From contig NZ_WJBI01000015.1 in the NCBI RefSeq assembly GCF_020804225.1, positions 116,296 through 172,065 of the forward strand: a stretch of 55,770 bases of DNA, in the 5' to 3' direction. The notes beneath the pieces were generated by a model. It made no database searches. It had not been told where the DNA came from and saw nothing but the letters and a program-made list of their open reading frames with translations. How positions within the stretch are numbered: the stretch's first letter is position 1; every line of letters begins with the position of its first letter. This DNA is from Methanosarcina sp. DH2 (GTDB lineage: Archaea; Halobacteriota; Methanosarcinia; Methanosarcinales; Methanosarcinaceae). Both the position numbers and the translations under genes were made by a program. Shown piece by piece: positions 7,969 to 16,831 of the stretch.

Positions 7969-9315
7969 ATGAAACTGGCAAAGATTTTGAAAATCGCCCT
8001 GAATATGGTCAAAGCCAATAAATTGAGGAGCTGGCTGACCATCATAGGGGTTATTATAGGCATTGCCTCGGTAATGGCAATCGTTACGACCGGGGAGTAT
8101 TTCCAGGAGCAGGTGACTGAAACTCTGGAGGGACTGGGAGGTGATACCATTACAATCGTGGCATCAACTCCTTTCCAGATATCTTATGAAGAAGATGTGG
8201 GGTATGAAGAAAGCTCAGAAGAAAGTACAGTGACAACTGCAGAAAACAAAGAGGGATCTGAAAATGGCAGTTCTGAACCTATGGAAGTTGAACCCGTAAC
8301 AGAGGCAGAACTCACAAGGATGGACGTATTTGTCCTTCGGAGCATTCCGGCTATCGAATATCTGAACGTCAACGTTGAAGACGGGGCGGAATTGAAATTC
8401 GGAAGCGAGTCAACTTACGTATGGGTTAAAGGTGTTGATCCTAATGTCTGGCCTGAACTCACAAAAAAGAAGGTGGGAGAGGGCAGGATGCTGGCACCCG
8501 GAGACAGGTCAGTTGTGATTATTTCTAATGAACTCGCAACGAATACCTTTGAGCGGGAAATCAGGCTCAACCAGATGATCCTCCTCAATGGCAGGTCTTA
8601 CCGGGTAATCGGGATCCTGGCAAAGGACGGAGGACTTCTCGGGGGATTTGGAGGGCTTTTTGGGAGTAGCGTTTACATGCCTTACCAGGAGGTATATTCT
8701 CTTCAGTACAGCGATGAGGAAGTGCCTGAAAGGGAACGGGATGTCTACGACAATATAGAAATAAAGCTCTATAAAGGAGCAGATTACGATTTAGCCCTTC
8801 AGGAAATCGAGCGGAAATTAAGGCTATCGAGGAGAGTTACTGAAGATACTCAGGACTTTTATGTAAACTCTCAGAAAGAAGCAATTGAGAGTACTCAAAA
8901 ACTGATTAACGGCCTTACAGCGTTCCTCGCGCTTATTGCAGGTATTTCCCTTCTTGTAGGCTCCACAGGGATTGCAAATACTATGTTTACCTCTGTCCTT
9001 GAGAAAACAAAAGAAATAGGAATTATGAAAGCCATAGGAGCGAAAAATAGCGATATCATGCTGATATTTCTCTTCAATGCCGCAATGATCAGCCTTGTAG
9101 GCGGAATAATAGGTATTCTTCTGGGTACAGCTGCAGTACAGGTAATTCTGCTCCTGATTTCAATTAAAATGAACATTCCCTTCGAATTTGCCCTCAGCCT
9201 GAAAGGCACTGTTGTTGCAACTCTTGTTTCCATAGTTGTGGGGCTTATTGCAGGTCTTGTGCCGGCAAAGAATGCATCCGAACTGAAGCCTGTGGATGCA
9301 CTGAGGTATGAGTGA
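7969..9315 (+). CDS. MacB-like ABC transporter permease
   Basis: 448 residues with the MacB/FtsX layout: one N-terminal helix (about 22-43, preceded by NKLRSWLTIIGVIIG), a large extracellular MacB periplasmic-core-type domain (about 45-300), then three helices near the C-terminus (about 310-335, 360-395 and 408-432) with the conserved EKTKEIGIMKAIGAKNSDI coupling segment. It ends with PVDALRYE, as is usual for this family. An acidic Ser/Glu-rich insert (about 68-105) in the extracellular domain is unusual. It is the last gene of the exporter operon. Substrate unknown; family members move lipoproteins, peptides or macrolides, or act as mechanotransmitters. Confidence 0.93.
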   Translation: MKLAKILKIALNMVKANKLRSWLTIIGVIIGIASVMAIVTTGEYFQEQVTETLEGLGGDTITIVASTPFQISYEEDVGYEESSEESTVTTAENKEGSENGSSEPMEVEPVTEAELTRMDVFVLRSIPAIEYLNVNVEDGAELKFGSESTYVWVKGVDPNVWPELTKKKVGEGRMLAPGDRSVVIISNELATNTFEREIRLNQMILLNGRSYRVIGILAKDGGLLGGFGGLFGSSVYMPYQEVYSLQYSDEEVPERERDVYDNIEIKLYKGADYDLALQEIERKLRLSRRVTEDTQDFYVNSQKEAIESTQKLINGLTAFLALIAGISLLVGSTGIANTMFTSVLEKTKEIGIMKAIGAKNSDIMLIFLFNAAMISLVGGIIGILLGTAAVQVILLLISIKMNIPFEFALSLKGTVVATLVSIVVGLIAGLVPAKNASELKPVDALRYE

Positions 9316-9508
9316 AGAATTCAGGAGTGCGGAATTCTGGCAAACAGAAGATCTAAAAACAGAGCAGAAAAAGAATGAAGAAAGAAGAAGAGACCGAAAA
9401 AAGTAGAAAAATTAAAGTATATACTTTTATTTAAACTATAGATAATAGTGCCAATAACTCTATATAATTAAAAAAGTATGTATGTTACGTATTTATATGG
9501 AGGGAAAA

Positions 9509-10009
9509 ATGGATAGTATAAAATTATTTAAGCAGGTTACGGATGCAATCACCACAATCATCCTTTACATACTGCTGCTCGCGTTAATTGTGGGCATGGC
9601 AAAGACCTTACTTGATATTCGCTTTATTATTTTTGAGTCTCTTGAGAGCGGATTCACTCATATGGTAACAAGTGTACTGACAGTTTTTATTGTTATTGAC
9701 CTTTTCAAAGCTTTTGTTGATTACCACGAACACGACCGGATTAAGCTTACGGATATAACGGATGCCACAATTTTAATAGTACTCCGTGAGATCGCTGTGG
9801 GCCTTTATTCCCAGAAGTTCGGGTATGAATTTATTTTGAGCCTTGCTGTACTGCTTCTTGTGCTGGGCATAATGAGAGTTCTTGCTGTCACATATTCCCC
9901 GGCAAAAGTCCAGGTGCCTTCTGCCCCTTTAAAAGCTCAAGAGCAGCCTTCAAAAACAGGCATAAGCGCCTTGCTTGAACGGTGCAGTCCTGAGCCCGAC
10001 GGTAATTAA
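9509..10009 (+). CDS. PsiE-like four-helix membrane protein
   Basis: About 166 residues with four predicted membrane helices and the pattern FIVIDLFKAFVDYHEHDRIKLTDITDATILIVLREIAVG, which is characteristic of the phosphate-starvation-inducible PsiE family. A short Pro/Gln-rich tail follows the last helix. Translation probably starts at ATG 9509 (GGAGGG four bases upstream) rather than 9482. A 14-bp perfect palindrome, AAAGTATATACTTT at 9414-9427, overlaps a likely TATA region upstream. The biochemical role of PsiE proteins is not established. Confidence 0.8.
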   Translation: MDSIKLFKQVTDAITTIILYILLLALIVGMAKTLLDIRFIIFESLESGFTHMVTSVLTVFIVIDLFKAFVDYHEHDRIKLTDITDATILIVLREIAVGLYSQKFGYEFILSLAVLLLVLGIMRVLAVTYSPAKVQVPSAPLKAQEQPSKTGISALLERCSPEPDGN

Positions 10010-10523
10010 CCTCATACCTGAAAACAATTAATCTATTACCTGAATTAGTCTATTACCTGAAAAACCTCTTAACAGATCTCATTTGCCCCCAAAAGGCAAG
10101 ATGAGAAACACTACCTTTTTATCTGGAGAATCAAGAAAATGTAGATCCTATAATCGGCAGGTATTTTGTATTTTTTGAATAATTTTACCCGGTACCTTTT
10201 TTGCTATATTTTAGAAATACATCTGGTATCTATAATTCCATACACGCGCTCTCACTTATATGTGAATCGATGTATATGAATTGATATATATGAACCGAGG
10301 TTTCGAGCATGTGTAAACATTATCAAAAATTTTAAGACAGATATTATTGTTTCAAAAACAATACCATGAAAAAAGCTTAAATTTTTATGTCAACATGCCA
10401 AATATAGGTTAAATAGAGGAGAACCAATAGAAGAGAACCTAGTAAAAAATAAATATATAAATTAATTTTCTCTGTAAGCTCTCTCAACGTTACTTCCAAT
10501 TCAGTTGATTTTATTTTTTCTTC
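10010..10523. other. Intergenic gap between convergent genes
   Basis: AT-rich, with no credible gene. It contains three imperfect direct repeats of a 14-16 bp unit (TATATGAATTGATATATATGAACC type) at about 10255-10300. Two convergent genes end into this gap, so no promoter is required here. Confidence 0.5.
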
Positions 10524-11612
10524 TTATGTATCAAAGAAAATATACAGCGCACTATTGTGAATCATGAAATATGTCCCGGCTTCTGTGTCATATATTACCC
10601 GTGAATTCATATCAACAGCAGCATCTATAAGTTCCTGGAGTGAAGAAATCTCAACCTTCATAAGGGAATCCCTTTCTTCAGGGAGTTTGCCTTTGCTGAT
10701 AAATTCCTTAAAAGTAGAGCGTCTGCGTTCCTTTTCCAGTTTTTCGATATATTCGGGCTCAACCTTATTCATTTTCATGAAAGGAAGAATCATCCCTACA
10801 AGTACTGTGCTTAGAAGGAATAAGGACAGGGGTATCTTGATAATGGACACCGATGGGTCCTTCTGGACTCTAAACTTTTTATATGTATCAGTATCTTCGC
10901 TGAACTTCAGTTCTTCAGGCATCTGATAGTATGAAGAACCTACTACGAGCGGTATGGCAAACTCTTCTGTACCTTCGACATTCTCCCCGTTTATTTTTCC
11001 GTCATAGTTGACGCGGGTTACAATTTCTATTGTTGAATCCTGTGAGTATTTTAGCTGGTCCTGCACTCCTTTGACCATTGCCTGAATTTCGGGCACGTTA
11101 AGGGAAAACTCCTGGGTGACCGAATCCCCGTTATTAATATGATCAAATCCTTCAGATTTCAAAGGAAACTCTTTTTGCCAGAAGATTTTCTCTTCTTCCC
11201 CGGATACTTCCTTACTTGTCGCAACAATTATTGTCTCCCTCTCTACGCTGACGTCCGCAGAATCCGTAGCTTCAAGGCAGTACGTAAAAGAAACGTCAAC
11301 AGTTGGAGACACTGCAAAAAAATAAGCCGGCTTTCCCATCTCAAGTATTGTCCCCTTCGCATAGAGTGGGTTTGCCTCCGTTACAGGTGCAGTATATGTA
11401 TACGTGCCATACTGCGTATAGGAAGAAACCAGTTTTTCCTGGACATCATACCCTGACCCTGTATATGCCCCATAAGTCCACAGCCCGGAAAAAACCATGG
11501 TCATCCCGAATACGAATATAAGTAGTGCAAATTTTTCTATTATAACATTTTTAAGTTTAAGAGACACAATATTCAGAGTCTTACCTCCATTTCCCCGTGT
11601 GTCATTAAGCAC
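10524..11612 (-). CDS. DUF5305-like membrane protein of the SipW/TasA cluster
   Basis: Up to 362 residues: an N-terminal membrane helix (about 27-48), a large extracellular beta-rich domain (about 50-255), a second helix near residues 261-281, and a cytoplasmic tail of about 80 residues containing KLEKERRRSTFKEFISKGKLP. This corresponds to archaeal DUF5305 proteins, which I know as neighbours of signal peptidases and camelysin-like proteins in haloarchaea and methanogens. The start is unsettled: GTG 11612 lacks a ribosome site, while GGAGGT lies just before an in-frame CTG and GTG at about 11567. It is last in a leftward gene set after the peptidase at 11737. A role in export or assembly is inference. 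Confidence 0.72.
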   Translation of the reverse strand: MLNDTRGNGGKTLNIVSLKLKNVIIEKFALLIFVFGMTMVFSGLWTYGAYTGSGYDVQEKLVSSYTQYGTYTYTAPVTEANPLYAKGTILEMGKPAYFFAVSPTVDVSFTYCLEATDSADVSVERETIIVATSKEVSGEEEKIFWQKEFPLKSEGFDHINNGDSVTQEFSLNVPEIQAMVKGVQDQLKYSQDSTIEIVTRVNYDGKINGENVEGTEEFAIPLVVGSSYYQMPEELKFSEDTDTYKKFRVQKDPSVSIIKIPLSLFLLSTVLVGMILPFMKMNKVEPEYIEKLEKERRRSTFKEFISKGKLPEERDSLMKVEISSLQELIDAAVDMNSRVIYDTEAGTYFMIHNSALYIFFDT

Positions 11613-11736
11613 TTAAACATTTAAATCTTTTATCGGTTTTATGTATATCTTTTTATATTACGCTCAAATTATTGATTAAGTTCGGGGATAGGCAAACGTA
11701 GAGCTCAATTTCATCTGAAACGAATTCTCCGCAAGT

Positions 11737-12768
11737 TTAACTCATGTGTAACGTCCTTTTCCACTGTACAAACAACCGGTGGAATCTGACCCTCCTTCCC
11801 CTCCCTCCAACTGCCGATTTCCTGTACCAAAGAGGAAACAGGAGCAGTGTAAAAACTGAGGTATAAAGCAAAACTCCGGCAATCGCAGGAAGATAGGGGT
11901 TTATATCTGCCAGCAAAATTATCCAGAAGACCGGCAATATATAAGGCACTGAACTGACCGCAGCGGGTGTATTTTCCGGCGCAGTAACCTGAGTTATGTT
12001 GGCCGGGGGAACCACCCCGTACCAGGGTTCAATGGCAAGCCTCTGCCTCGAATCGTCAGGCACGAAAACATATACTGACGGCAGGAAGCCGGGGTTTTCT
12101 ACCATATTTTCTCCCTCCAGCACTACAGGACCGTTCTCCCCCAGGTTTTCCGCAACAACCCCTGTAAAAACAAGCCCGCTTATAAGAATGAGCGCTGCAA
12201 GCCTTCTTCCCTTAACGACATAAGAAACGCGCCTTGCCGCCTTTTTCTGTTCGCGTTCCATTTTGCGGGCACGGGCTGGATTGGAGTACTCTATTATATT
12301 CCTGACCTCATCCAGAATGATCAGGCCTGCAGGCAGGATGACCGTAAGGAAAAAAAGCATTTTATCATTTGAAGCCTCGGGCAGATATCCTGCAAAAGGA
12401 ATGACAAAAATCAGCTTTCCCACAATGTTCGATGCAGGCACCTTAAAGCTGTCTTCTTCCTCGTTTGCATCCCCTTTTGTCCTGAAAAGCCGTTCACCTC
12501 TCTCTTCGATGGATATAATCCTATGGGTAACAAAAGAATCAGGTTTACTGCCCGGGTCCCTGAAAGCTATAACGTCCCCTACCTCAAGCTCATCTGGATT
12601 GACAGATTTTACGGTTATCATATCTCCAGGCAGCATTAAAGGCGTCATACTCCCGCTCAACACTATCAGAGCCTTCGCTGACCCTGTAAAGAATGGAATT
12701 AAGGAACTAATAAGGAATACTGCAACCAGAAAGACAATTGCAGTCTGCAGGACTTCTTTTTCCTTCAC
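11737..12768 (-). CDS. Signal peptidase I, archaeal Ser/His type, with long C-terminal extension
   Basis: About 343 residues. The N-terminal half is an S26B signal peptidase: membrane helix, catalytic Ser in LSGSMTPLMLPGD (Ser40 from the GTG start), then box D VTHRI with His82 replacing the bacterial Lys, and RTKGDANEEED. Archaeal enzymes are normally 150-200 residues; this one adds about 170 residues with further helices (roughly 130-150, 190-208, 270-315) and an extracellular loop. GTG 12768 is preferred because AGGAG lies 7 bases upstream; ATG 12795 has none. Located in the SipW/TasA cluster, it probably processes the neighbouring secreted proteins. Confidence 0.88.
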   Translation of the reverse strand: MKEKEVLQTAIVFLVAVFLISSLIPFFTGSAKALIVLSGSMTPLMLPGDMITVKSVNPDELEVGDVIAFRDPGSKPDSFVTHRIISIEERGERLFRTKGDANEEEDSFKVPASNIVGKLIFVIPFAGYLPEASNDKMLFFLTVILPAGLIILDEVRNIIEYSNPARARKMEREQKKAARRVSYVVKGRRLAALILISGLVFTGVVAENLGENGPVVLEGENMVENPGFLPSVYVFVPDDSRQRLAIEPWYGVVPPANITQVTAPENTPAAVSSVPYILPVFWIILLADINPYLPAIAGVLLYTSVFTLLLFPLWYRKSAVGGRGRRVRFHRLFVQWKRTLHMS

Positions 12769-12877
12769 GCTTCTACTCCTTTCACAAATTTCCATCCAGG
12801 GAAATTTTTGACCTTCCTGACCCCCTTCTTCTGTATTTATAGCAGGAGAGGAAAATCCTGACTTTCCCCTGTATCTA

Positions 12878-13618
12878 TTACGTATTTTTCCTGTTACTGA
12901 CTATTTTCTGTACAGGTACAGGTGCTTCCTGCCCATTTACAGATCCATATTCTTGGCTACTTTCTGTCTCTATTACTTCTGTATTTGGCGCAGATACTTC
13001 CTGTTCTTTCTGGCCCGTATCTATTCCGGAAGCTTCCTGCGCATTCGGACTCTCTATTTGTGGATCTGCCGCAAAAGATTCCTGAAAATTCGAGCGGTAT
13101 TTGGGATCCGTTACAAAGCTCCTTACAGACCCATCACCCATAATAATGTTAATTGTGAAGGGTGCAAGGCTAAATATGTCGCTATCGAAATAAAACTCAA
13201 GATTTGCAGAAGAATCATTCCCAAGCACATAGTTCTCCACGTCCATTACTTCCCCTACTTTCCTGCTGCCTGTGAAGAATTCTTTTCCGTGTACCTTTAT
13301 CTCTGTTATAGATCTGGCATCACCCTTGGAAATATCCCACCAGATCTGGATTTTATCAATGGTCACACTCTGGGTCCCACTGACATCAAAAGTGATTCCT
13401 TGAAGTTTTTCACCGTTTTCAATGAGCTTGCTGTCGGAAACTATGAGATGATCGGCTTCATTGTCCCAGACAGCTGCTGTCATTGCGTTTCCAGCACTGT
13501 ATTCAACATCATAGAAATAAGCAAATGTATTTTCCGTCAAACAGTTGAATTCTGTTCCTGATAAAATGAGAGATGTTAACAGCATTCCATAAAGTATTAT
13601 CTTATTGAATGCCCTCAT
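12878..13618 (-). CDS. SipW-dependent-type secreted protein
   Basis: 246 residues. An N-terminal hydrophobic leader (about 7-25) is followed by AYFYDVEYSAGNAMTAAVWD, a variant of the camelysin/TasA hallmark W-x-FSDTE-xS-GN-LTAG. A beta-rich domain of about 150 residues follows, then a Glu/Gln/Ser/Pro-rich tail from about residue 180 that looks like a flexible linker. The start ATG lies two bases past the stop of the SipW-type peptidase gene, with GAGGCGA as ribosome site inside that gene's last codons, so translation is coupled. It is likely a substrate of that peptidase and a surface or matrix protein. Confidence 0.72.
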   Translation of the reverse strand: MRAFNKIILYGMLLTSLILSGTEFNCLTENTFAYFYDVEYSAGNAMTAAVWDNEADHLIVSDSKLIENGEKLQGITFDVSGTQSVTIDKIQIWWDISKGDARSITEIKVHGKEFFTGSRKVGEVMDVENYVLGNDSSANLEFYFDSDIFSLAPFTINIIMGDGSVRSFVTDPKYRSNFQESFAADPQIESPNAQEASGIDTGQKEQEVSAPNTEVIETESSQEYGSVNGQEAPVPVQKIVSNRKNT

Positions 13619-13620
13619 TT

Positions 13621-14100
13621 TTATCGCCTCATTGAACCCATAATCTCAAGCAATTCCTGTATAATCAGGATTGATGCAGGAAAAATTACAAGTATTAAAA
13701 ATCCCTTTGAAGTCCCTGCAAAATGAATTAAACTCCCAAAGTATGGTATCTTGAAAAGCATAATTCCTACAACGTCTTCAGGAGAAACCATGTAGTCATC
13801 TGGTTCAGTGTATGCGTCTCCTTTAGTTCTATAACTCCCTTTTTCGATTCCCACTATCCTGTGAGTGACTATAAGCCTCTCATTTTCTTCAAATGTATGA
13901 TGATAGGACACTATATCTCCAACAACGGGCTGCGTTTCTGTAGTGTCGACCACAATTATATCGCTGGCTGTTATTGTGGGCTCCATGCTGCTTCCTGTCA
14001 CAGTCATGAGCTGGACTGAGCCTGTTGGGATTATAGTGCTGAGAATTGGTATGATCACAATGATAAGCAATGTTGAAATAAAATTCTCTATTATTTTCAT
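13621..14100 (-). CDS. SipW-type signal peptidase I
   Basis: About 159 residues, the compact size of archaeal/SipW signal peptidases. An N-terminal helix (about 5-25) leads to TVTGSSMEPTI (catalytic Ser38 from ATG 14100), then VTHRIVG with catalytic His80 in place of bacterial Lys, and the conserved YRTKGDAYTEPDD box; a C-terminal helix (about 133-153) anchors the end. ATG 14100 is taken; TTG 14109 is the alternative, and neither has a strong ribosome site. It is directly coupled to the secreted protein gene downstream (two-base gap). It likely cleaves the camelysin-like leaders encoded on both sides. Confidence 0.9.
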   Translation of the reverse strand: MKIIENFISTLLIIVIIPILSTIIPTGSVQLMTVTGSSMEPTITASDIIVVDTTETQPVVGDIVSYHHTFEENERLIVTHRIVGIEKGSYRTKGDAYTEPDDYMVSPEDVVGIMLFKIPYFGSLIHFAGTSKGFLILVIFPASILIIQELLEIMGSMRR

Positions 14101-14219
14101 ATTCCACAAGTCGATCTTATTTTCTTAGTCCATTTGTAAAAATAGAAATGTGTGGAATGTGCTGTTCGAAGTTCCCCACATTTACTTGCTTGCCTCCTGA
14201 TTTACGGCGACTCCTATAG

Positions 14220-14804
14220 TCATACAAGTTTTATTAAGTGAGACATATTTAATTCCTTGGGAGATGGAAGGTTATCAAGTTTGGTTTTTGAGAGATCTCC
14301 AGGATATCTTACATTATTACAATTCTTATCGGATAAGAACTGATGATTGTACTGATATGAGCCACTTAGTACCATACGAGATCAGTTACAGGAACATTTA
14401 TTACCACAACAGAATATTTCATTCCGTCAACCATGAGGAACTTTGTCATTTTTAACACCATTTTTGTCAGCATCTGACTCGGATCTATTCCGTGACCATT
14501 ATTTGCTTTCCTATCGTCATCCTCATGTTCATCCTTATAAAAACGAATTTTGACATGGTTTGCTTCCAGGCTTCCAAGGTTGTGTATTCTGATATCTCCT
14601 CCTTAACTATGCTTCCGGGAGCCAATGACACTTCTACTAAGTATTAGGATGGAATTGTATCTGTTATATAAATTAAGAGTCCCAGCTGTCAAGGAATTTC
14701 CACTCGGTATCTCATATCGCGATTCTCTGCACACTCCCTATACAGGCTAGAAAACGCACAAGAGATATTGGCAGGACTGCAGAAGCAGAAGGTATCAGTT
14801 TCAT
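14220..14804 (-). pseudogene. Decayed TasA/camelysin-like gene
   Basis: On the minus strand a good ribosome site (TTAGGAGG) precedes ATG at 14804, but the reading frame breaks repeatedly. Pieces in different frames still read DTE, then SGNSLTAGTLNLY, then VSLAPGSIVKEE, IRIHNLGSLEANHVKIRFYKD and NNGHGIDPSQMLTKM, and a last piece containing GDLSKTKLDNLPSPKELN. The SGN-LTAGTLNL block is the hallmark of SipW-dependent camelysin/TasA proteins. At least two frameshifts and internal stops are needed to explain it. It lies between the peptidase and the intact family member at 14857, so the locus once had at least three secreted proteins. Confidence 0.78.
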
Positions 14805-14856
14805 TTTTGATGCCTCCTAATAAAAAATAGTAAGGAATAACCTTACTATTCCTTAC

Positions 14857-15429
14857 TCAGGTCTGAGTTAAAGCCTGATTCAGAGTGAACTCAAGGTCGA
14901 AGACAAATTTGTCAGTTTGAATCTCGTTGTTTGCATTGTCAACTGCATATGTAAGATCAATCTTCGTGTCTGCACCATTAGAGAGCGATCCAAGACTCCT
15001 TGTATATATACTACCTTTATTATAAATTGTTAGATTATCTGCATAAATTGTCAGATGCTTTCCAAGCTCTCCTATTTCAGGAGTTGTATCGTCTTGAATT
15101 TCAGGATCTATTATACTATTTTCAAGATTTTTTATAGTTGTTTCATTAATAGTTACGGAGAGATTTCCGTCAACAGAACCTTCGTTTTTTACGTATATGG
15201 GTCCAATATTACCTTTATCATTTGGATATAAGCCATCAAGAGTGAAGCCAGAGACTCCATTAGAATAGTTAGTTCCATCCTTCGATAACTTAAGATTCAT
15301 AGTTCCAGCCGTAAGTGTGTTTCCAGTACTTTTTTCAGTATCACTGAATTGTGCCCATGTTCCGGCACCTGTCACAGCAGCGACCAAGCCAATAATGAGC
15401 ACGCTCAAAAGTATCTTCTTGTTAAGCAT
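14857..15429 (-). CDS. TasA/CalY-like SipW-dependent secreted protein
   Basis: 190 residues. The leader (about 1-25: LLSVLIIGLVAAVTGAGTWA) runs into QFSDTEKSTGNTLTAGTMNL, an almost perfect SipW-dependent signature. The remaining 140 residues are beta-rich with the camelysin-type ending FDLEFTLNQAL. In Bacillus such proteins form biofilm amyloid fibres or act as surface metalloproteases; no zinc-binding motif is visible here, so a structural role is likelier. The start has GAGGTG 7 bases upstream. A TATA element lies about 150 bases upstream, implying a long leader. The gene is followed by the decayed paralogue and the SipW-type peptidase. Confidence 0.9.
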   Translation of the reverse strand: MLNKKILLSVLIIGLVAAVTGAGTWAQFSDTEKSTGNTLTAGTMNLKLSKDGTNYSNGVSGFTLDGLYPNDKGNIGPIYVKNEGSVDGNLSVTINETTIKNLENSIIDPEIQDDTTPEIGELGKHLTIYADNLTIYNKGSIYTRSLGSLSNGADTKIDLTYAVDNANNEIQTDKFVFDLEFTLNQALTQT

Positions 15430-15583
15430 TTCTTTACACCTCTTTGATCAATCCTATAATTGTCAATCGTCAATTTGCTTGTCATTTGCTCCCCAATCTC
15501 TGCAATAGAAAGGGAAGAAGCCAATTTCTGGTCTCGGTCCTTCGACCTCCTGCTCCCTCGATCTGAGCTATAGGACATATGAA

Positions 15584-15602
15584 TTTATTTAATATAGTTA
15601 TT
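15584..15602 (-). promoter_or_regulatory. Promoter of the TasA-like gene
   Basis: The minus strand shows TATATTAAATAAATT, a strong archaeal TATA element, about 155 bases before the TasA-like start. This predicts a leader of about 130 bases. The rest of 15603-15954 shows no gene. Confidence 0.45.
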
Positions 15603-15954
15603 GGCTGATTAGTGGTGTTTTAGGAGTGTTAATGGGCAATTAAGGTTATCAAGAGGCTTTATGATCTTATGGAAAGATAGGGTATGCTTAATACCTGAAT
15701 GCTGTAAAAAGGGAGACATTAACCAGGAAAAGGCTAAACTTCAATTTATTTTATATAAAGATTCTTCATCTAGGATCTTGAAAACTGGCCTGAGATTCGG
15801 GCAGAAGGATCTGGATTTGTCTACACGCTAAGAGGAATAGAAAAATGACTGGTTAAAAGAAATTTTTATCTTGATAATGTGGGGTTAACATTATCGGATG
15901 GCTTTTGGTTGCTACATGAAAAAACAGGGGTTAAATCTGCACTATGATATACGC

Positions 15955-16452
15955 CTATCCTTCAAGTTTACGGAGATGGCACATGTTGGTTGTTGAGGAG
16001 ACAAGAAAGATTATGCTTACGAAAAGCATCCACTGAGAACTTGAGATCCATTCGATGAGACCTGATAAGATGGTGAGGCTGCCACCAATGGCAAGGATGC
16101 TCAAGCCTAAGTAGAACTGGCTCCAGGAGATGTCACCTTTATCTACGGTTTCCATATATATATCGAAATCATGGACTGCGTGAAGAAGTTCCACAGTGTC
16201 ATGTTCCCTGTTGTAGGTGATTATTCCCAGGCTTTCCATTTTTGGGATATGTGTCTGGAGTAGAGAGATATATATGCTTTTTCTGACATTGCTATTTGGC
16301 TCTTCGGTTTCGGCTTCCAAACGGGCGATTTCTTCAGACAGGGAGCGTACACTCTGATTTCCCTGGCTGCGCAGGAGTTCCAGAACATGCCTTCTCCGAT
16401 CATTCTGGAGGACTCCAAAAATATCACTCTTTGACAATTGCGATTGTGTCAT
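15955..16452 (-). CDS. DUF7344-like winged-helix membrane regulator
   Basis: 165 residues. The N-terminal 85 residues form a winged helix (SDIFGVLQNDRRRHVLELLRSQGNQSVRSLSEEIA, then HIPKMESLGIITYNREHDTVEL). The C-terminus has two membrane helices (about 108-128 and 135-153). The DRRRHVLELL signature matches the DUF7344 family, common in haloarchaea and often encoded near SipW/camelysin genes. It is the upstream-most leftward gene of the cluster, separated by about 500 bases from the TasA-like gene. It probably regulates the cluster. GTGATC lies upstream of the ATG as ribosome site. Confidence 0.75.
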   Translation of the reverse strand: MTQSQLSKSDIFGVLQNDRRRHVLELLRSQGNQSVRSLSEEIARLEAETEEPNSNVRKSIYISLLQTHIPKMESLGIITYNREHDTVELLHAVHDFDIYMETVDKGDISWSQFYLGLSILAIGGSLTILSGLIEWISSSQWMLFVSIIFLVSSTTNMCHLRKLEG

Positions 16453-16831
16453 GAGAAGATCACTCTGAATTAATTTATACTGTTTTTGAGCATATAAACT
16501 TATTTAATTTCTCTTACTATATTTTTATGCAGATTGACCACAGATTGTTTTTTAATTATAAAAAGTAATAAAACACTGCAACCACGTATATTATCGAATC
16601 TTGTAACTAGGAAAATCTAAACAATAATGTATTGGCCGGGCGCTAAAGTTCCTTTTTTCAGAATAAAATCGGCAGTGCGAGGAGAGTTTTTGAACCTGTC
16701 TGAAAAAAGAATATATTAATCGTGCTTGAACATATCAAAGTTCCATTCTGCTACTCCTGAAATACAAATAATAACAAAACACATTTAAAGTTTGAATTTA
16801 AGCAATCCAGAAAATTGAAAAGAGAATCAAA

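Noticed and set aside
16650-16712. Possible small RNA hairpin (CTTTTTTCAG...CTGAAAAAAG)
   Set aside because: The arms are short and A/T-rich with a 38-base loop, so chance pairing is likely; it lies in an ordinary promoter gap.
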